Assembly: GCA_964019415.1 (NCBI GenBank)
Contig: OZ025879.1
Coordinates: forward strand, 6,237,368-6,301,367
Direction of reading: 5' to 3'
From: Ianthella basta
Lineage: Eukaryota > Porifera > Demospongiae > Verongiida > Ianthellidae
Length of the DNA: 64,000 nt
The stretch's first letter is position 1; each line of letters starts with the position of its first letter. Position numbers and translations under genes: made by a program. Of this stretch, positions 37,919 through 50,400 are shown in pieces. The notes beneath the pieces are model-generated. The model did not search any database, had not been told where the DNA came from, and saw only the letters and a program-made list of their open reading frames with translations.

Positions 37919-38323
37919 GGCCGTGTATAATTTTCGGACCAGAACGGACGACCGAACCGGACCAATACATTAGATAGGGACCTGTGCGGCGATCAAAAAG
38001 CTGCTACTCACACTTTTGCCCTTTGTATTGACTTGCCTTGCTTTCCATTGGTTTTCTGTGCGCTTGGTAAGACTCTCCAGTAAATTAGAGTGCTGTTCGG
38101 CTTGCGACAGGATGTTTATACATAAAATAGTAATTGTCAGTTAGCCGAATGGTGCTCTATCTGGAGAGTCGTACCAAGCACAGAGAAAGCCAACCTAGTG
38201 CAGACAAGTCAATACAAAGGACGAAAGTGTGAGTAGCAGCTTTCTGATGGACCGCAGAGGCCCCTATCTAATGTATTGGTCCGGTCCGGTCGGTCCGTTA
38301 TGGTCCGAAAATTATACCCGACC
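37919..38323. mobile_element. 405-bp MULE-type palindromic MITE
   Basis: The termini are GGCCGTGTATAATTTTCGGACC-like, and 8-bp AAGGAAGA duplications flank it (37911-37918, 38324-38331). The arms form an imperfect inverted repeat along most of the length. It is intron 1 material shared with copy E, where gypsy-1 interrupts it. Confidence 0.82.
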
Positions 38324-38770
38324 AAGGAAGATACACTATATGTTTTCAACAAAGCAGTGTGACCTCTCAGTCCAGGGGATGGGGGGGGGGCAAATTCCTC
38401 AGGTAAGGAGGGAATATTAGGGTAATGCCCTTGTGGAAACAACAGTTGGTGCCTAAATTCCCCCTTCATGAATATCTACAGGTGACACATGATTGAGGGT
38501 GGAGACATGCTTTAGAGCACGTGTACGCTGTGCACCATATTCTAACACAGCACATACACCTACTGGTACATTAAAGTACAGTCGTGATCAGTTGGCACTT
38601 TAGCTGGTCGTGGGGGCAAGGATGCTTTCTGGTGAACAGTTGGTAGTCAGATAGGAAACGGCTTGGAGGCCTCTATCATCGCACTGAAACTGAATAGGCC
38701 ATGAGGAGCCAACATACTGAATGGTTTAAATATGCTCCTAAACATCTAACTGTTGATAATATCCTCTATA

Positions 38771-39316
38771 AGGTTAAACGGGGCAACTTGGAACAAAATT
38801 TACTTTTCTGTGTCTCGTAACCAGACAAATTAAGCTGGATCGCCGAAAACGTGTTAACACACGAGGTTATCCCTCCCCAGTCACAGGACAGTAAACAGAC
38901 TTGGATTTCGCTCGTTCTTCTAGGCATACAGGCAATGAAATTGCAGCCGTGTAGAGAAATGGCGGATGGGATAACTTGGAACAGTTGCGGTTAGGACAAG
39001 CTACGATGCCGCGATGTTGAATAAGGAGCGATCATCGGCCACCACGTGAAGAGGTTCACTACCAGAGTCGGAGCTTTCAGTAGCTTGGTGGCTTTGAAGA
39101 ATCTGATTACGATATTATATTTCATGTTTGTCGCATTTAAAGATGAGAGTATATAGAGGACTCCGCGCTGACGCCAGACGTCCGGGCAGCACAGGTCAGG
39201 AAGGGCACCAGGTTGCCTTCAGAAACGACCAAACTAAGTGTTTCTAGAAGTGCCCGTTCCGCTGTTACAAGGTTCGTTCCAAGTTACCCTGCGTTCCAAG
39301 TTACCCCGCCTTACCT
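38771..39316. mobile_element. 546-bp MITE with TA duplication
   Basis: Inverted ends AGGTTAAACGGGGCAACTTG and the complement of GTTCCAAGTTACCCCGCC, with TA on both sides (38769-38770, 39317-39318). Copy E shows the empty site CTCTATACATG near 20283. TA targets suggest a Tc1/mariner-type mobiliser. It has no coding capacity. Confidence 0.8.
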
Positions 39317-40330
39317 TACATGTAAAGTGTAGACGTTAACAACTACCAGGAGTTATCAGAAGCGGCTACTTATTACAGACGGTCCTTATTACATAGACAC
39401 GCGAACAGACATATGTAAGTAGTACCAATCTCTCGGCGAAACCACTACTGTCTTACCTTTTACTTCCGTCTCCGCGCACTGAACGATCGGATCTCCACTT
39501 TCTAAGCCTGACCCCTCAGCAAGTAGTACAGCTGCGACACCACAGAGAAAGATACGAAATAGGTGGCTCATCCTCCGCCTCTGACATGCATATGCCATCT
39601 TTGGCGCCAATTCTGGTTGGGACCCAATTTGCCTATTCTCGCAGCCGATGGCTACCTCCCCTCCAATTTATAGGTCGGGTATAAGTTACGGACCGTGACG
39701 GACCGGACCGTGACGGACCGGACCGGACCGTCCGGTCCGATAGTTCAGCGGTATAATTTACGGACCACACGCGAATGGGTGTCTGCAGCTGGTGATGGCG
39801 GGAGGCAGGAGAAGCAATCCCCATTCCCTTTCAAGTACAAGCGAGCATGCGCAAGTTTCAGCTTTCCCTGGACAAAATCAAGATAAGTGCTGTGCATGTA
39901 GCTACTTCGCGTGCACTATTAGTCACTATTTCTTCAATAGCTATTGGTATATCGGGTACGAACGAAATGACTAGGTTACTCAACTGGAGGAATCTGGAGC
40001 TCAGAGTTGAAGGCCAACCTTTGAGCAATTAATCTATAATACTATGTATACTTCTTTTATTGATACTATCTGTCACCAGACACGACGTCAATATGGTGTC
40101 GACCTAGGTGTAATGCTAAATTGTGCAGGAAAGTGTATCCTGTGATTCGCATGAACAGAGTATCCTATAACTATAAGGTATTCACTCGAACACTACTACC
40201 ACATGCAATGTACATCACCTAGGCTGTGCCGAAGTAAATGGAAATAAAGTTGCAGCAGGTTTAAATTGTTAAGAATAAAAGTATGTAATAGTATAATAAA
40301 GAATGTTTAATAACAGCACAATAAAAGAAA

Positions 40331-43300
40331 TTAAGCATGTTTACATAGGCCACAGTACCATGTATAGTCACGGTCACTCCATGCAGTTGAGGGGATGACT
40401 TCGCAATCATTATGAAACCATCCGTTGCAGCCATCACACATCTCCATGTTCTCCGACTTTTTTTCTGCTAGTCTGCAGTGGCAGTATACTTCAACTGTTT
40501 GAACTTTCTTCGTCTTGTTCTGGCACCTTCTTCTTTTACTAGGAAATGGTTGGAGTTTTTCTTTCTCAATACAGGCATGTAGATGTTGCCTCATTTGCGT
40601 AACATCAAATAACTGGTCTTCAGGATTTTGCCCTTTGCAAAGCGCTGTAGCAAAAGCTATGGCAAAAATACCACAGTCGTTACCGTTTGGCTGCCTTTGA
40701 ACATTGGCCCACTCGAGTGTGTGGTACTGGTTGGCTGTCATCTTCCGTTGGTTGGCTGCTGTGCACTTTGGCATCAGGTGCGGGTTCTATTTCATCCTCT
40801 TCTAGAGGGCCTTTTCGCCCCTTTCATTTGCTCGATTTTGGCCTAACGTTTCTTCTCAGCTGCGTCATTGTGATTCTTTTTGTTTTGTTTCTCACATCCA
40901 TGCCCATATACAGCTTTGCTGCTAAGATGTGATAGCATTCTGTGTTCGCAGGACAAGTGCAAGATGCCTCAGGAAATAGCTTGACTGCATGTGGACCAGA
41001 TGTGCCTTGCACCACAAATGTCTTCTGGTCAGCCTGGTATGAGCAGTTCTTGTTCCGCAAAACTAATTGAGCTCTACCCATCTGACTTGGTACTGGTTTA
41101 TTTGCTTCGGCTGTAGCTGGTGAAACCTTTTCAGGCTAAGTCCCTTTGTCATCGCCAGTTTCATCTTCTCCACCAGTGGTGTTTAATTCATTGGTGTCTT
41201 CATCATTCGTTTCACATTTGAGAGCAGTCTCGTTTAGGCCTCCATGATTCCTCTGCTCCATCATTTTTGCTGCAATTTCTTCAGGTGCATAGCAGTGCTG
41301 TAGATCCATCTCATGTACTGGTGTTCTCATTGATTTGAATGTGTCATGTAGACTGTACTGCCCTAGTCCAGCTAGACCTCGCTGTATTTCATTACTGAAA
41401 TAGCACTGTACAAAGTACAGTGCAAGCATCAGTGAGTCAATGGTACTTTCTTTTCTCTGAGTGAGGCTTTTCAGCAGTGTGTTGAAGCCTTCACTCTGAT
41501 TTGTGGTTACACCACTGTAGCGATTGTAGACTCCCAGTGGCTCAAGAATCCAACGGCCGGCAGCATCTGTCACCTCAGGGCCAATGTGGTGGTTGTAGTA
41601 TTCTACAAATGCTTGGCTCCATTTCTGACTGAGCACACCATACAATTGTCTGTAGTCCTTTTTGTTGATCTTGCACGTAAACACTACACTCGCTGGCAGA
41701 TGCATCATGCTTTCTCAACCAGAACCTGACCCCAGGCTGCAGGTGATTCCAGCAACAAAGATGCCTTACTTGAGGCAGTCGTTTTGCTATTGCTGTGATG
41801 ATGTTTTCCTCACCATCTGTTACTAAGGGTGCTTCAGCGATTTCTGGAACTTCTTTGGCAATGAAGTCCATGAAAATCTCATGAGCGAATAGAGTCCTCT
41901 TCTCGTGAATGAGGAAAGCTGCAGGCATGACTGGTGCACCCTTGAACAAAGTGTGCCTAAATAGAAGTGGTGACACAAAAAAATCGCCCAGATTGTATGT
42001 TGTATCATATGACACTAGCTGTGGCTGCTCTCCTTTTGTGCTCAGTACTGCCCGAAATTCTTGAAGCATTGCCCTGTGGGCTAATACAACACCTAGCTCT
42101 GGAATTAAAAACATCCTGTGGGTGAAGTCTTGAATGTCGAGTGTTAGCTCCACCATGTTGAACAGATCATCCTGTGTGTACCTTCTCTCCTTTCGTACCT
42201 GCACCTGTGCATTTTTGACCTGCCGGGGATTCCTAGGTTTCAGTGTTGCCTCATGTGTAGAAGGTACGCTAGAGCCTGCAACCGTCTCCTTATAGTGGGC
42301 AGAAGGATCTTTGTATGTCTCTCCTGCCTCTTTTAGCACACTTGGTGCTGTTCTGATATATGGATTGCTCTTTGCATTTCCATGTGGATAGAGAATACCC
42401 TTCTCTGGTACAGTGCCTGCATGTGAATACAGTAGTAAGAGAGTGTACACTCCATACACACTCCCACTACACAGGACACTCCATACACACTCCCACTACA
42501 CTGGACACTCCATACACACTCCCACTACACAGGACACTCCATACACACTCCCACTACACAGGACACTCCATACACACTCCCACTACACAGGACATTCCAT
42601 ACACACTCCCACTACACAGGACATTCCATACACACTCCCACTACACAGGACACTCCATACACACTCCCACTACACAGGACACTCCATACACACTCCCACT
42701 ACACAGGACATTCCATACACACTCCCACTACACTGGACATTCCATACACACTCCCACTACACAGGACACTCCATACACACTCCCACTACACAGGACATTC
42801 CATACACACTCCCACTACACAGCACATTCCATACACACTCCCACTACACTGGACACTGTATACACACTCCCACTACACTGGACACTTCGTAACACACTCC
42901 CACTACACAGGACACTGTATACACACTCTCACCGCACAGGATACTCCATACACACTCCCACTACACTGGACACTATATACACACTCCCACTACACTGGAC
43001 ACTTCGTAACACACTCCCACTACACAGAACACTGTATACACACTCTCACTGCACAGGATACTCCATACACACTCCCACTACACTGGACACTGTATACACA
43101 CTCCCACTACACAGGACACTCCATACACACTCCCACTACACAGGACACTCCATACACACTCTCACTGCACAGGATACTCCATACACACTCCCACTACACA
43201 GGACACTCCATACACACTCCCACTACACAGGACACTGTATGCACACTCCCACTGCACAGGATACTCCAAACACACTCCCACTACACAGGACATTCCATAC

Positions 43301-44158
43301 ACACTCCCACTACACAGGACACTCCCACTACACAGGACACTCCATACACACTCTCACTGCACAGGACACTCCATACACACTCCCACTACACAGGACACTT
43401 CATACACACTCCCACTACACATGACACTCCCTACACACTTCCACTACACACACTATGCAGGGCAGTCCTCACTTATGACTACGTTATTGTACATTAGAAT
43501 TATGTCTTATCTTTTCTTTTCCCCAGGTACATATTTCACTAGAACTCACCCAAGTACTGAATGAGGGTCCCTTGTTTCCCTTTTGGGTCATCAGCCAGGT
43601 GGTATACGACCTTCTTGAACTCCTTATTCTTGGCTGGACCCGCATCTCCATCAACAAGCAGTACGTAATAAGTCTTCTCCACCACTGGATTAGAAGTTGG
43701 TAGACATTTGCGCCCGTTTTGGAACCAACGGTAACCATCAGCTTTCCAGTCACCTGTAAAGTCCACATGACATTGTTATTTAGCTAATTCATGCTATTAG
43801 TACTTGATGTAATTTGATTATTTGTATTTATGTTTTATTACAACTTTTGTGTCTGTAGCTATCCTATTGGCTTGTTGTATCATGCATATCATTTCTTAGT
43901 GATGAAAACTGTATTATATTCCATACAGGAGATTGCTTAATCACATGCGTGCGCGATATTCTTGCACTACGACCGCAGCTCTGGATGCTCACCTTCTTTC
44001 CCTGGATTGTAGTACAGGAAGACAGTTCCTCCTAGGGGGCTGATGGGCGGTAAGGCTGCTGCGTTCTCTGTATCTTGCAGAAGATCATGCGCTCTTGATG
44101 CAGAAAGTTCTTGATTCGTTCTTTCTAACACGGGTATCTCCTCACTTTCAGGTTCCAT
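40331..44158 (-). pseudogene. MULE transposase: CG-1/WRKY-like domain, DDE, SWIM, partial Ulp1, PHD
   Basis: Exon 1 is 43993-44158 (ATG at 44158), exon 2 43550-43753, exon 3 from 42416 downward. Exons 1-2 encode a DNA-binding-like segment with DGYRWFQNGRK and LIQYLG, resembling CG-1 or WRKY/GCM folds. The MULE catalytic core follows: D in SYDTTYNLG, D in VTDGEENI, CCWNH, then E in TNQSEGFN. The SWIM finger is CTCPANTECYH. A Ulp1-like segment keeps the cysteine motif QPNGNDCGIFAIA, but the part that should carry the catalytic His and Asp was not found. A PHD finger (YCHCR...CDGC...FHNDC...WYCGLC) closes the protein. Breaks: a frameshift near 41660, an in-frame TAG at 41136-41138 and another frame change between SWIM and Ulp1 near 40800. 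Confidence 0.8.
42446..43451. repeat. 29-bp minisatellite, about 34 copies
   Basis: Unit of the type ACACTCCATACACACTCCCA plus CTACACAGG, repeated head to tail over about 1 kb with T/C and CA/TG variants. It lies in the intron between the second and third transposase exons of the MULE. The long plus-strand reading frame across it is only the repeat, which stays open in all phases because it lacks stops. Confidence 0.95.
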
Positions 44159-44527
44159 ATCACTCAGGGTTATCACCTAGATCGCACCTTCTTGCTTTAT
44201 ATATACCGTCGTCTATCGCCTTACAGTTTAACACCAGTCACTAGCACTATGCAAAATCTTGTTCGCACTTAGCTAGCTGTTTACAAGAAAGACGGCGAAG
44301 TGCGGCTCTAGCTATTCTTCGCGGAAGCGCTGCACCGGCGGTAACACATCAGACTTCCAGCAGCCTTTTTGTTCAAATGGTCAAATGTATGTTCAGGATC
44401 GACTGAACTTGGTCCGAATTTTATACCGGCGGTCCGACATTTATACCGATTCAGCCATTTTTCGGACCGTCCTATTTAATGTATGGTCCGGTCCGGTCCG
44501 TTACGGTCCGTAAATTATACCGAACCC

Positions 44528-46240
44528 ATTTTATATGCTGACGTCATCGAAGTGGCCTAACAAGGTTAGGTACGCGGCGCGCGTCGAGTGCGGTCGAGCC
44601 ACGCATACGGTAGGTAACAATTGCAAACCTCCAGTATGCAATGGCTAGATAGCTATCCGTTCCTAGCCAATGGACAGTTATATACCTAGCTAGTTGTCCT
44701 CATCTGATAGCTATATAAGCTAGCTAGCTAATCCCGACAGCCTCTTCTCAACCAATAGATACCAATAATATCTATACATAGTTACGTACGCCATGTAATT
44801 TGAATAGCATGTAACTTGACTCATAAAATCAACATGCTGCAATGCACCATGTATGTTCACTGGTAGTCCTATGTGGTTAGCGGTCAAAGATCTCAAAACT
44901 GTTTCATGACCGAATGCTGGTTAGCTAGTATGTAGATTAACTATAAAGTCCTGCAATCAGTTCGTGATCATGATCAGTGAATCATTAGCTTAGTATTCAG
45001 AAACACATTCATCACAAGCTGTCTACCAATGCCACGATAGCAACCTTATTGGTCAAATGCCTAGGGGTTCTTTAATTGGTTTTGCAGGCATTTGCAACCA
45101 TGTCTCTAATTGTGGGTAATCCCAAACAAACAAACCCATATAAAGTTCATTATGGTCAGTTGGGATTCTCACTAGTAGCTACTCCCACCATGCAATTATG
45201 ACAAAGAGGTGAAATTTGTGAATCTGCATGGATGTTAGCCACACTAGGCAAATTCCCAACATCTCATCCCTGCATGTACCGAAGGGCAACTCAAAGTGCA
45301 TGCCAAAAGGTGTATGTGAAATACGAATAGCTGTTAGATTCCCCTAACGATGCCACTGCTAGTTACAAGTGAATCATCTTTGAATTACACATGCACACAA
45401 CCTAATCTATCAAACTACAATTGAAGACTAACTGAGTGGCTATAGGCATCTCATATGTCAGTGATTTCAGGTAACCACTCTAGGAAGGGGCTGGTGTCAA
45501 ACTACAATTACCTTGATGAATTATTGGAAGATACTGTTACAGACTACTTTCAGCCTATAATGTAGCTGATGATCATGAACCACTTGGCCAAGCTGTTCAA
45601 TGGCATTTTGTTGAGTGCAGGTGAATTGGCTCGGGAACATGAAACAGCGGCAGTCCCCTCCCCCTACTCCAGTGTTACATTATACTAATTTTTGTCAGAT
45701 ATAAAACAAAGGTGTGCATATATTACTACACATGTTCATGGTAAAAATAAATTGCACACAACATTAAATAACAAACTTGTTACATCTTTATAATTATAGT
45801 CAGCATAATTATGTAATGTGCATATAGATAGTCAAAGGTCAAGAATTGATTGCATGTTCCGAACGTTATGTTTCAATTAATAGCTAGCTATGTACACCAT
45901 GGACTAAGGTATATTTTCAGAGCTATAGCTACATAACATTATGTAGATAAGGGTCCAAGAGAGCTTACAATGTTATGTAAATGTACATTACTTCCTTAAT
46001 TCCTGCGGCACATGCAAAATGCACAAAAAACATGCAGTGAACATCGCCTTGCTGCAAATGGAGTGAAGTTGCAGTAAGCGGGTAATCATGGCTTCCTTTG
46101 TGTACCTGTCCTCACAAGACAGACCATGCACACACCAAGAGGCTGGTGAAGTCCCAATCAACCCCAACTGCAAGACTGCAGATTATTATGCATAGTGAAA
46201 CCACACAAGGAATGTACAACAACAGACTTTAGTCTACCTG
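44528..46240. other. Non-coding end of duplicated block E'
   Basis: Alignable with 25405-27500. No exon supported. The first 20 bases contain the CRE-like octamer. Confidence 0.6.
44539..44546. promoter_or_regulatory. CRE-like palindrome TGACGTCA (block E')
   Basis: Counterpart of 25429-25436. Here the MULE has been inserted between it and the first exon of copy E'. Confidence 0.4.
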
Positions 46241-46248
46241 AATAATTA

Positions 46249-47063
<815 letters not shown>

Positions 47064-47419
47064 ATTTGGCCATTTTTAACCTTGCAACCAACCTGATATA
47101 TGGTATTAGTCCCACACAAAATAGTGTGTAAGATGGTAGATGCACTGACAATTGCAGTCGCAATGCAGCGAATTGCCTTATTGCAGTCCAGTAACGTTAT
47201 AACAATACTATTAACTGTATGAAAGCATCAAATCAATGCAATATCAGGAAATACACTTGCAATCTGCTTACAAAGAGCATACAGTTCAAGAGCAATGGTT
47301 ACATAACTGAACACTATAAGGAGTTAATTGGAGTTGCATCCTATAGTAATGCTATTAAAGCAACTCACACAAAAGTAACAGATACATACGGTCTTGTGAC
47401 ATATGGGGGGCATGTATAA

Positions 47420-50400
47420 CTACTTTACATTCTGAACGGCCGAACAAAGTTTTCTTGCAGCATTTTGGTTTCCATTATCATCATGACTCTCAAGAGCATC
47501 AATGAGTCGGTGCACATTACCCTCAAATACATGAATAGACCATCTATTCAGAACTGAAAGGACAAAATACCTTCCTGCGGCTGGTTGGTTGTGCCCCAGA
47601 ATGTGTGAGTTAATGTCACCCATTTCCTGTTCTGTCAGCAATTGGCGCTGATGTAATTGAGCTAACAATGTGCTATCAAGATTCAATTCCGTTGCCAACT
47701 CACACTGAATCTTCTGCACTTGCTCAAACAAAGCTATATACAGAGGAAGGGCAGAAATCACATTAACTTTGAATAGGCCTGAACGGCTAGGGAGCTCACA
47801 CATGCTTGGATGGATTTGCACTGGCCAGGGTTCTCAGCAATATTTAGACATTCTGGCAGCTGAGGCTAGCTGAAAACTGCTAAAATATCTAAACTTTGTA
47901 GAGAACCCTGGCCAGTAGAAATCACATTATGTTTATGTGCAGGAAGGCTGAAAGCTAATCAAAGCTATGCACTATACTGTGTATGCATGCACACATGCAC
48001 ATATATCTGTGCACACACATAATTATGTTCAACACACATTGGTACAGAATCACAATACATACACTTATGTGTATGCACATACGTACACACAAATGTACAC
48101 ACATCCTTATAGATATACACCTTTTCCTTGCATTCCACTGATTGTCAAACAACTACCACTTGTACTACTTTCCACACCTATGGGCAAAAGGAGATTATAC
48201 TATGTCATGTGATCATTTACCAATAATGCGCATTGTGCACATGATGCATGCTTGTGCACAAATACAATTAAATTTATGAGAGATGCGCATATTCTTGTGT
48301 GCACTTACTTGAGCATCTAGCAACTGAAAACATGATGATAACGGACTTATTCCCATAGTACACCACAAAGCGGTACTGATTCCCGGCCTCCAACCCAATC
48401 TTATCCGGAATGACACACTCAAAGGTATCAGACACAGTGGAATGAGGAGTAAGTTGTAAGTGATACTTGTCAGGCCCAGCATGGACTGTGAGTGATGGCA
48501 TGTCTGCAGTGATGCCAGGGTTGGGGTGATAGGGCTCTAACTCCAGTGGCTGTTCATTTTTTGAAAAGGCATTGCGCAGTTTTCTTGCAATATTCTGATT
48601 TCCACCGTCTTCATGGCTCTCAAGAGCTACAGTCAGTTGGCTCACATTTCTCTCAAACTTTTCTGGTGGCCACTGAAACAAAACAGAATTGACAAAATGT
48701 GTTCCTGCAGCTGAGCTGTTATGTGCCTGAAGGAATGCATTAATGGCATTGAATTCTTTTTTTGTCACCAGTTTACGTTGATTCAACTGTGCCAACAATT
48801 TCCCATCAAGATGCAATCCTTGCTTCAATGTACCATGCATCTTTTGTACACGGTTGTACAAAGCTGTATAAAGCAAGTGGTGACCATAATTGATATTCCG
48901 AGGCAATCCATGTGCGTGCACATGGCAAATGTACACACATACGCACACAGGATTCAGCAGATTAAACCTTGCCCATGTACATGACTGTTCAACATATGAT
49001 TAGTGCTTGTCACAGCTAGCTTTGTGCATGCATGTGTGCTCACTTACATGAACACTTGGCAGCTGTAAAGGAGACATTTACAGATTCATTGTCACAGTTA
49101 ACTACAACTGTATAATCTTTCTTTGCCCGAATGATCTCATCTGGAATAGTGTACTCAAAGGTATCAGGAGTAGTACATGAATGGACAGTGGGCTGAGAAT
49201 GAACTTCATGCTGTCCAGCATAGACTGTGATTGATGGCATATCTGCAGTCAATAGATAGAAGGGTGTGCACATTTGCAGTAGGCAATTGGCACTACAGAC
49301 AAACTACATACCATTCTGTCTAACTGCAAATTATGAGCATTGCAGTCAAAGCAAAGTAGAGCATGTATGCAGGTACACCATATATAACCATGCAAGTATA
49401 ACACGTAACTGCTTGACATGCATGTACAGTGATGTATTTTAAACAATCATACTTTCAAGAGATTCAGATACTCCTTTGATTGAAATAGTCTGGCCTGTTA
49501 CATCTGCATTTGAAGCAGATGAATGTGCTAGTGTTGCATTCACTGTAAAGATGAAAATAAGTACAGTGAATGTGTGCTCAAATTCATCACAGATAAGACA
49601 AAACTACTGACATGGGACAAATTATAACAGTAATGCTATTTTACTTCCATAAGCTCCATCTATATTCCACATTCTAAGAATTGGACCATCCCTGATACCA
49701 CCTGTACAGATGCAGACCTATACTCAATGGTGTACATTGTCTATTCATGATTTATACTATATGTATAGTAATCCCAAAAGGTGAGTACCTGTGAATATGT
49801 CTTGTTTGTCCTTTCTCCTCTTGCAATATTTACAGCCAACCCCAGTTGCAGTACTAAGCAGAATGGCCAATGCCAACACAATTACAACACCCGCAGCTGC
49901 AGTCTCGGGTCTAGCAATACTGCCATTCACTGTTACTTCTGTATCAGAGCCAGCTGATGGTGATGGCTTCACGTCAGTTAACCCAATCAGCTGGTAGACA
50001 GGTAGTGAATTGTCATTCTGCTGACGCCTCGCGAAGAACAGTAAACGCTGCTCCTTGGAAGTTGTAAAATTACATCCATCTGTGCTCAGTCCAAGCCCAT
50101 GATTGCTTGCGATTGTAGCTTCACTCATTCTTAGATCCAAGCCCGGGTGACAAGGTGCTGCAGTACAGGGGCAGCATTTACCTTCATTGTAGAACAAGTC
50201 AAAACTGCAGGCCGGGTTGTCTGTAGGAGAAACTTTAGCTGTCATGTTTGCACAGATATAGTACTTAATGCCAAAGTCAGATGCAGCAACCACACCAGTT
50301 GCTTGTCCTTTAGTAAGATGTATTGTTGTGCCACTTTGAGCAGAATGGGGATGGAGTAGCCATTGTCCTGTGAAATTAATGGAGTCACATTATTACTAAG

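Larger units (their letters stand above)
33566..39598 (-). pseudogene. Copy E': Ig/Death-domain receptor with one nonsense codon (family 2)
   Basis: Exons: signal peptide 39457-39598, Ig1 37563-37838, Ig2a 36893-37128, Ig2b 35896-36007, Cys-rich plus TM 35165-35779, cytoplasmic exon 34654-34941, proline-rich plus beta exon 34036-34449, Death domain 33566-33867. These sum to 795 codons in a single frame. The lone visible lesion is TAA at 35508-35510 (TAC in copy E), upstream of the TM helix. Readout would be a secreted signal-peptide/Ig1/Ig2 fragment of about 345 residues. Start choice: ATG at 39598 or an internal one at 39571; both lead into the hydrophobic FLCGVAAVLL segment. The TM is followed by CRRRAKRR. 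The tail ends in a Death-domain helix bundle (CWDRIGHSL, PKWRDLLRVLDEM). It could be an assembly-specific null allele rather than a fixed pseudogene. Confidence 0.85.
39673..44527 (-). mobile_element. MULE (Mutator-like) DNA transposon with SWIM, Ulp1 and PHD, decayed
   Basis: 4855 bp with CGGACCG-rich inverted ends (GGTCGGGTATAAGTTACGGA on the left, GGGTTCGGTATAATTTACGG complement on the right). It is flanked by the 8-bp duplication AATTTATA/ATTTTATA (39665-39672, 44528-44535). Block E lacks it. It carries a minus-strand spliced transposase gene (40331-44158) interrupted by mutations, and a 29-bp minisatellite within an intron. Confidence 0.85.

Noticed and set aside
42360-43424. 354-codon ORF with HTPTT/PYTLPLH repeats
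   Set aside because: It is the translation of a 29-bp minisatellite lying antisense in a MULE intron.
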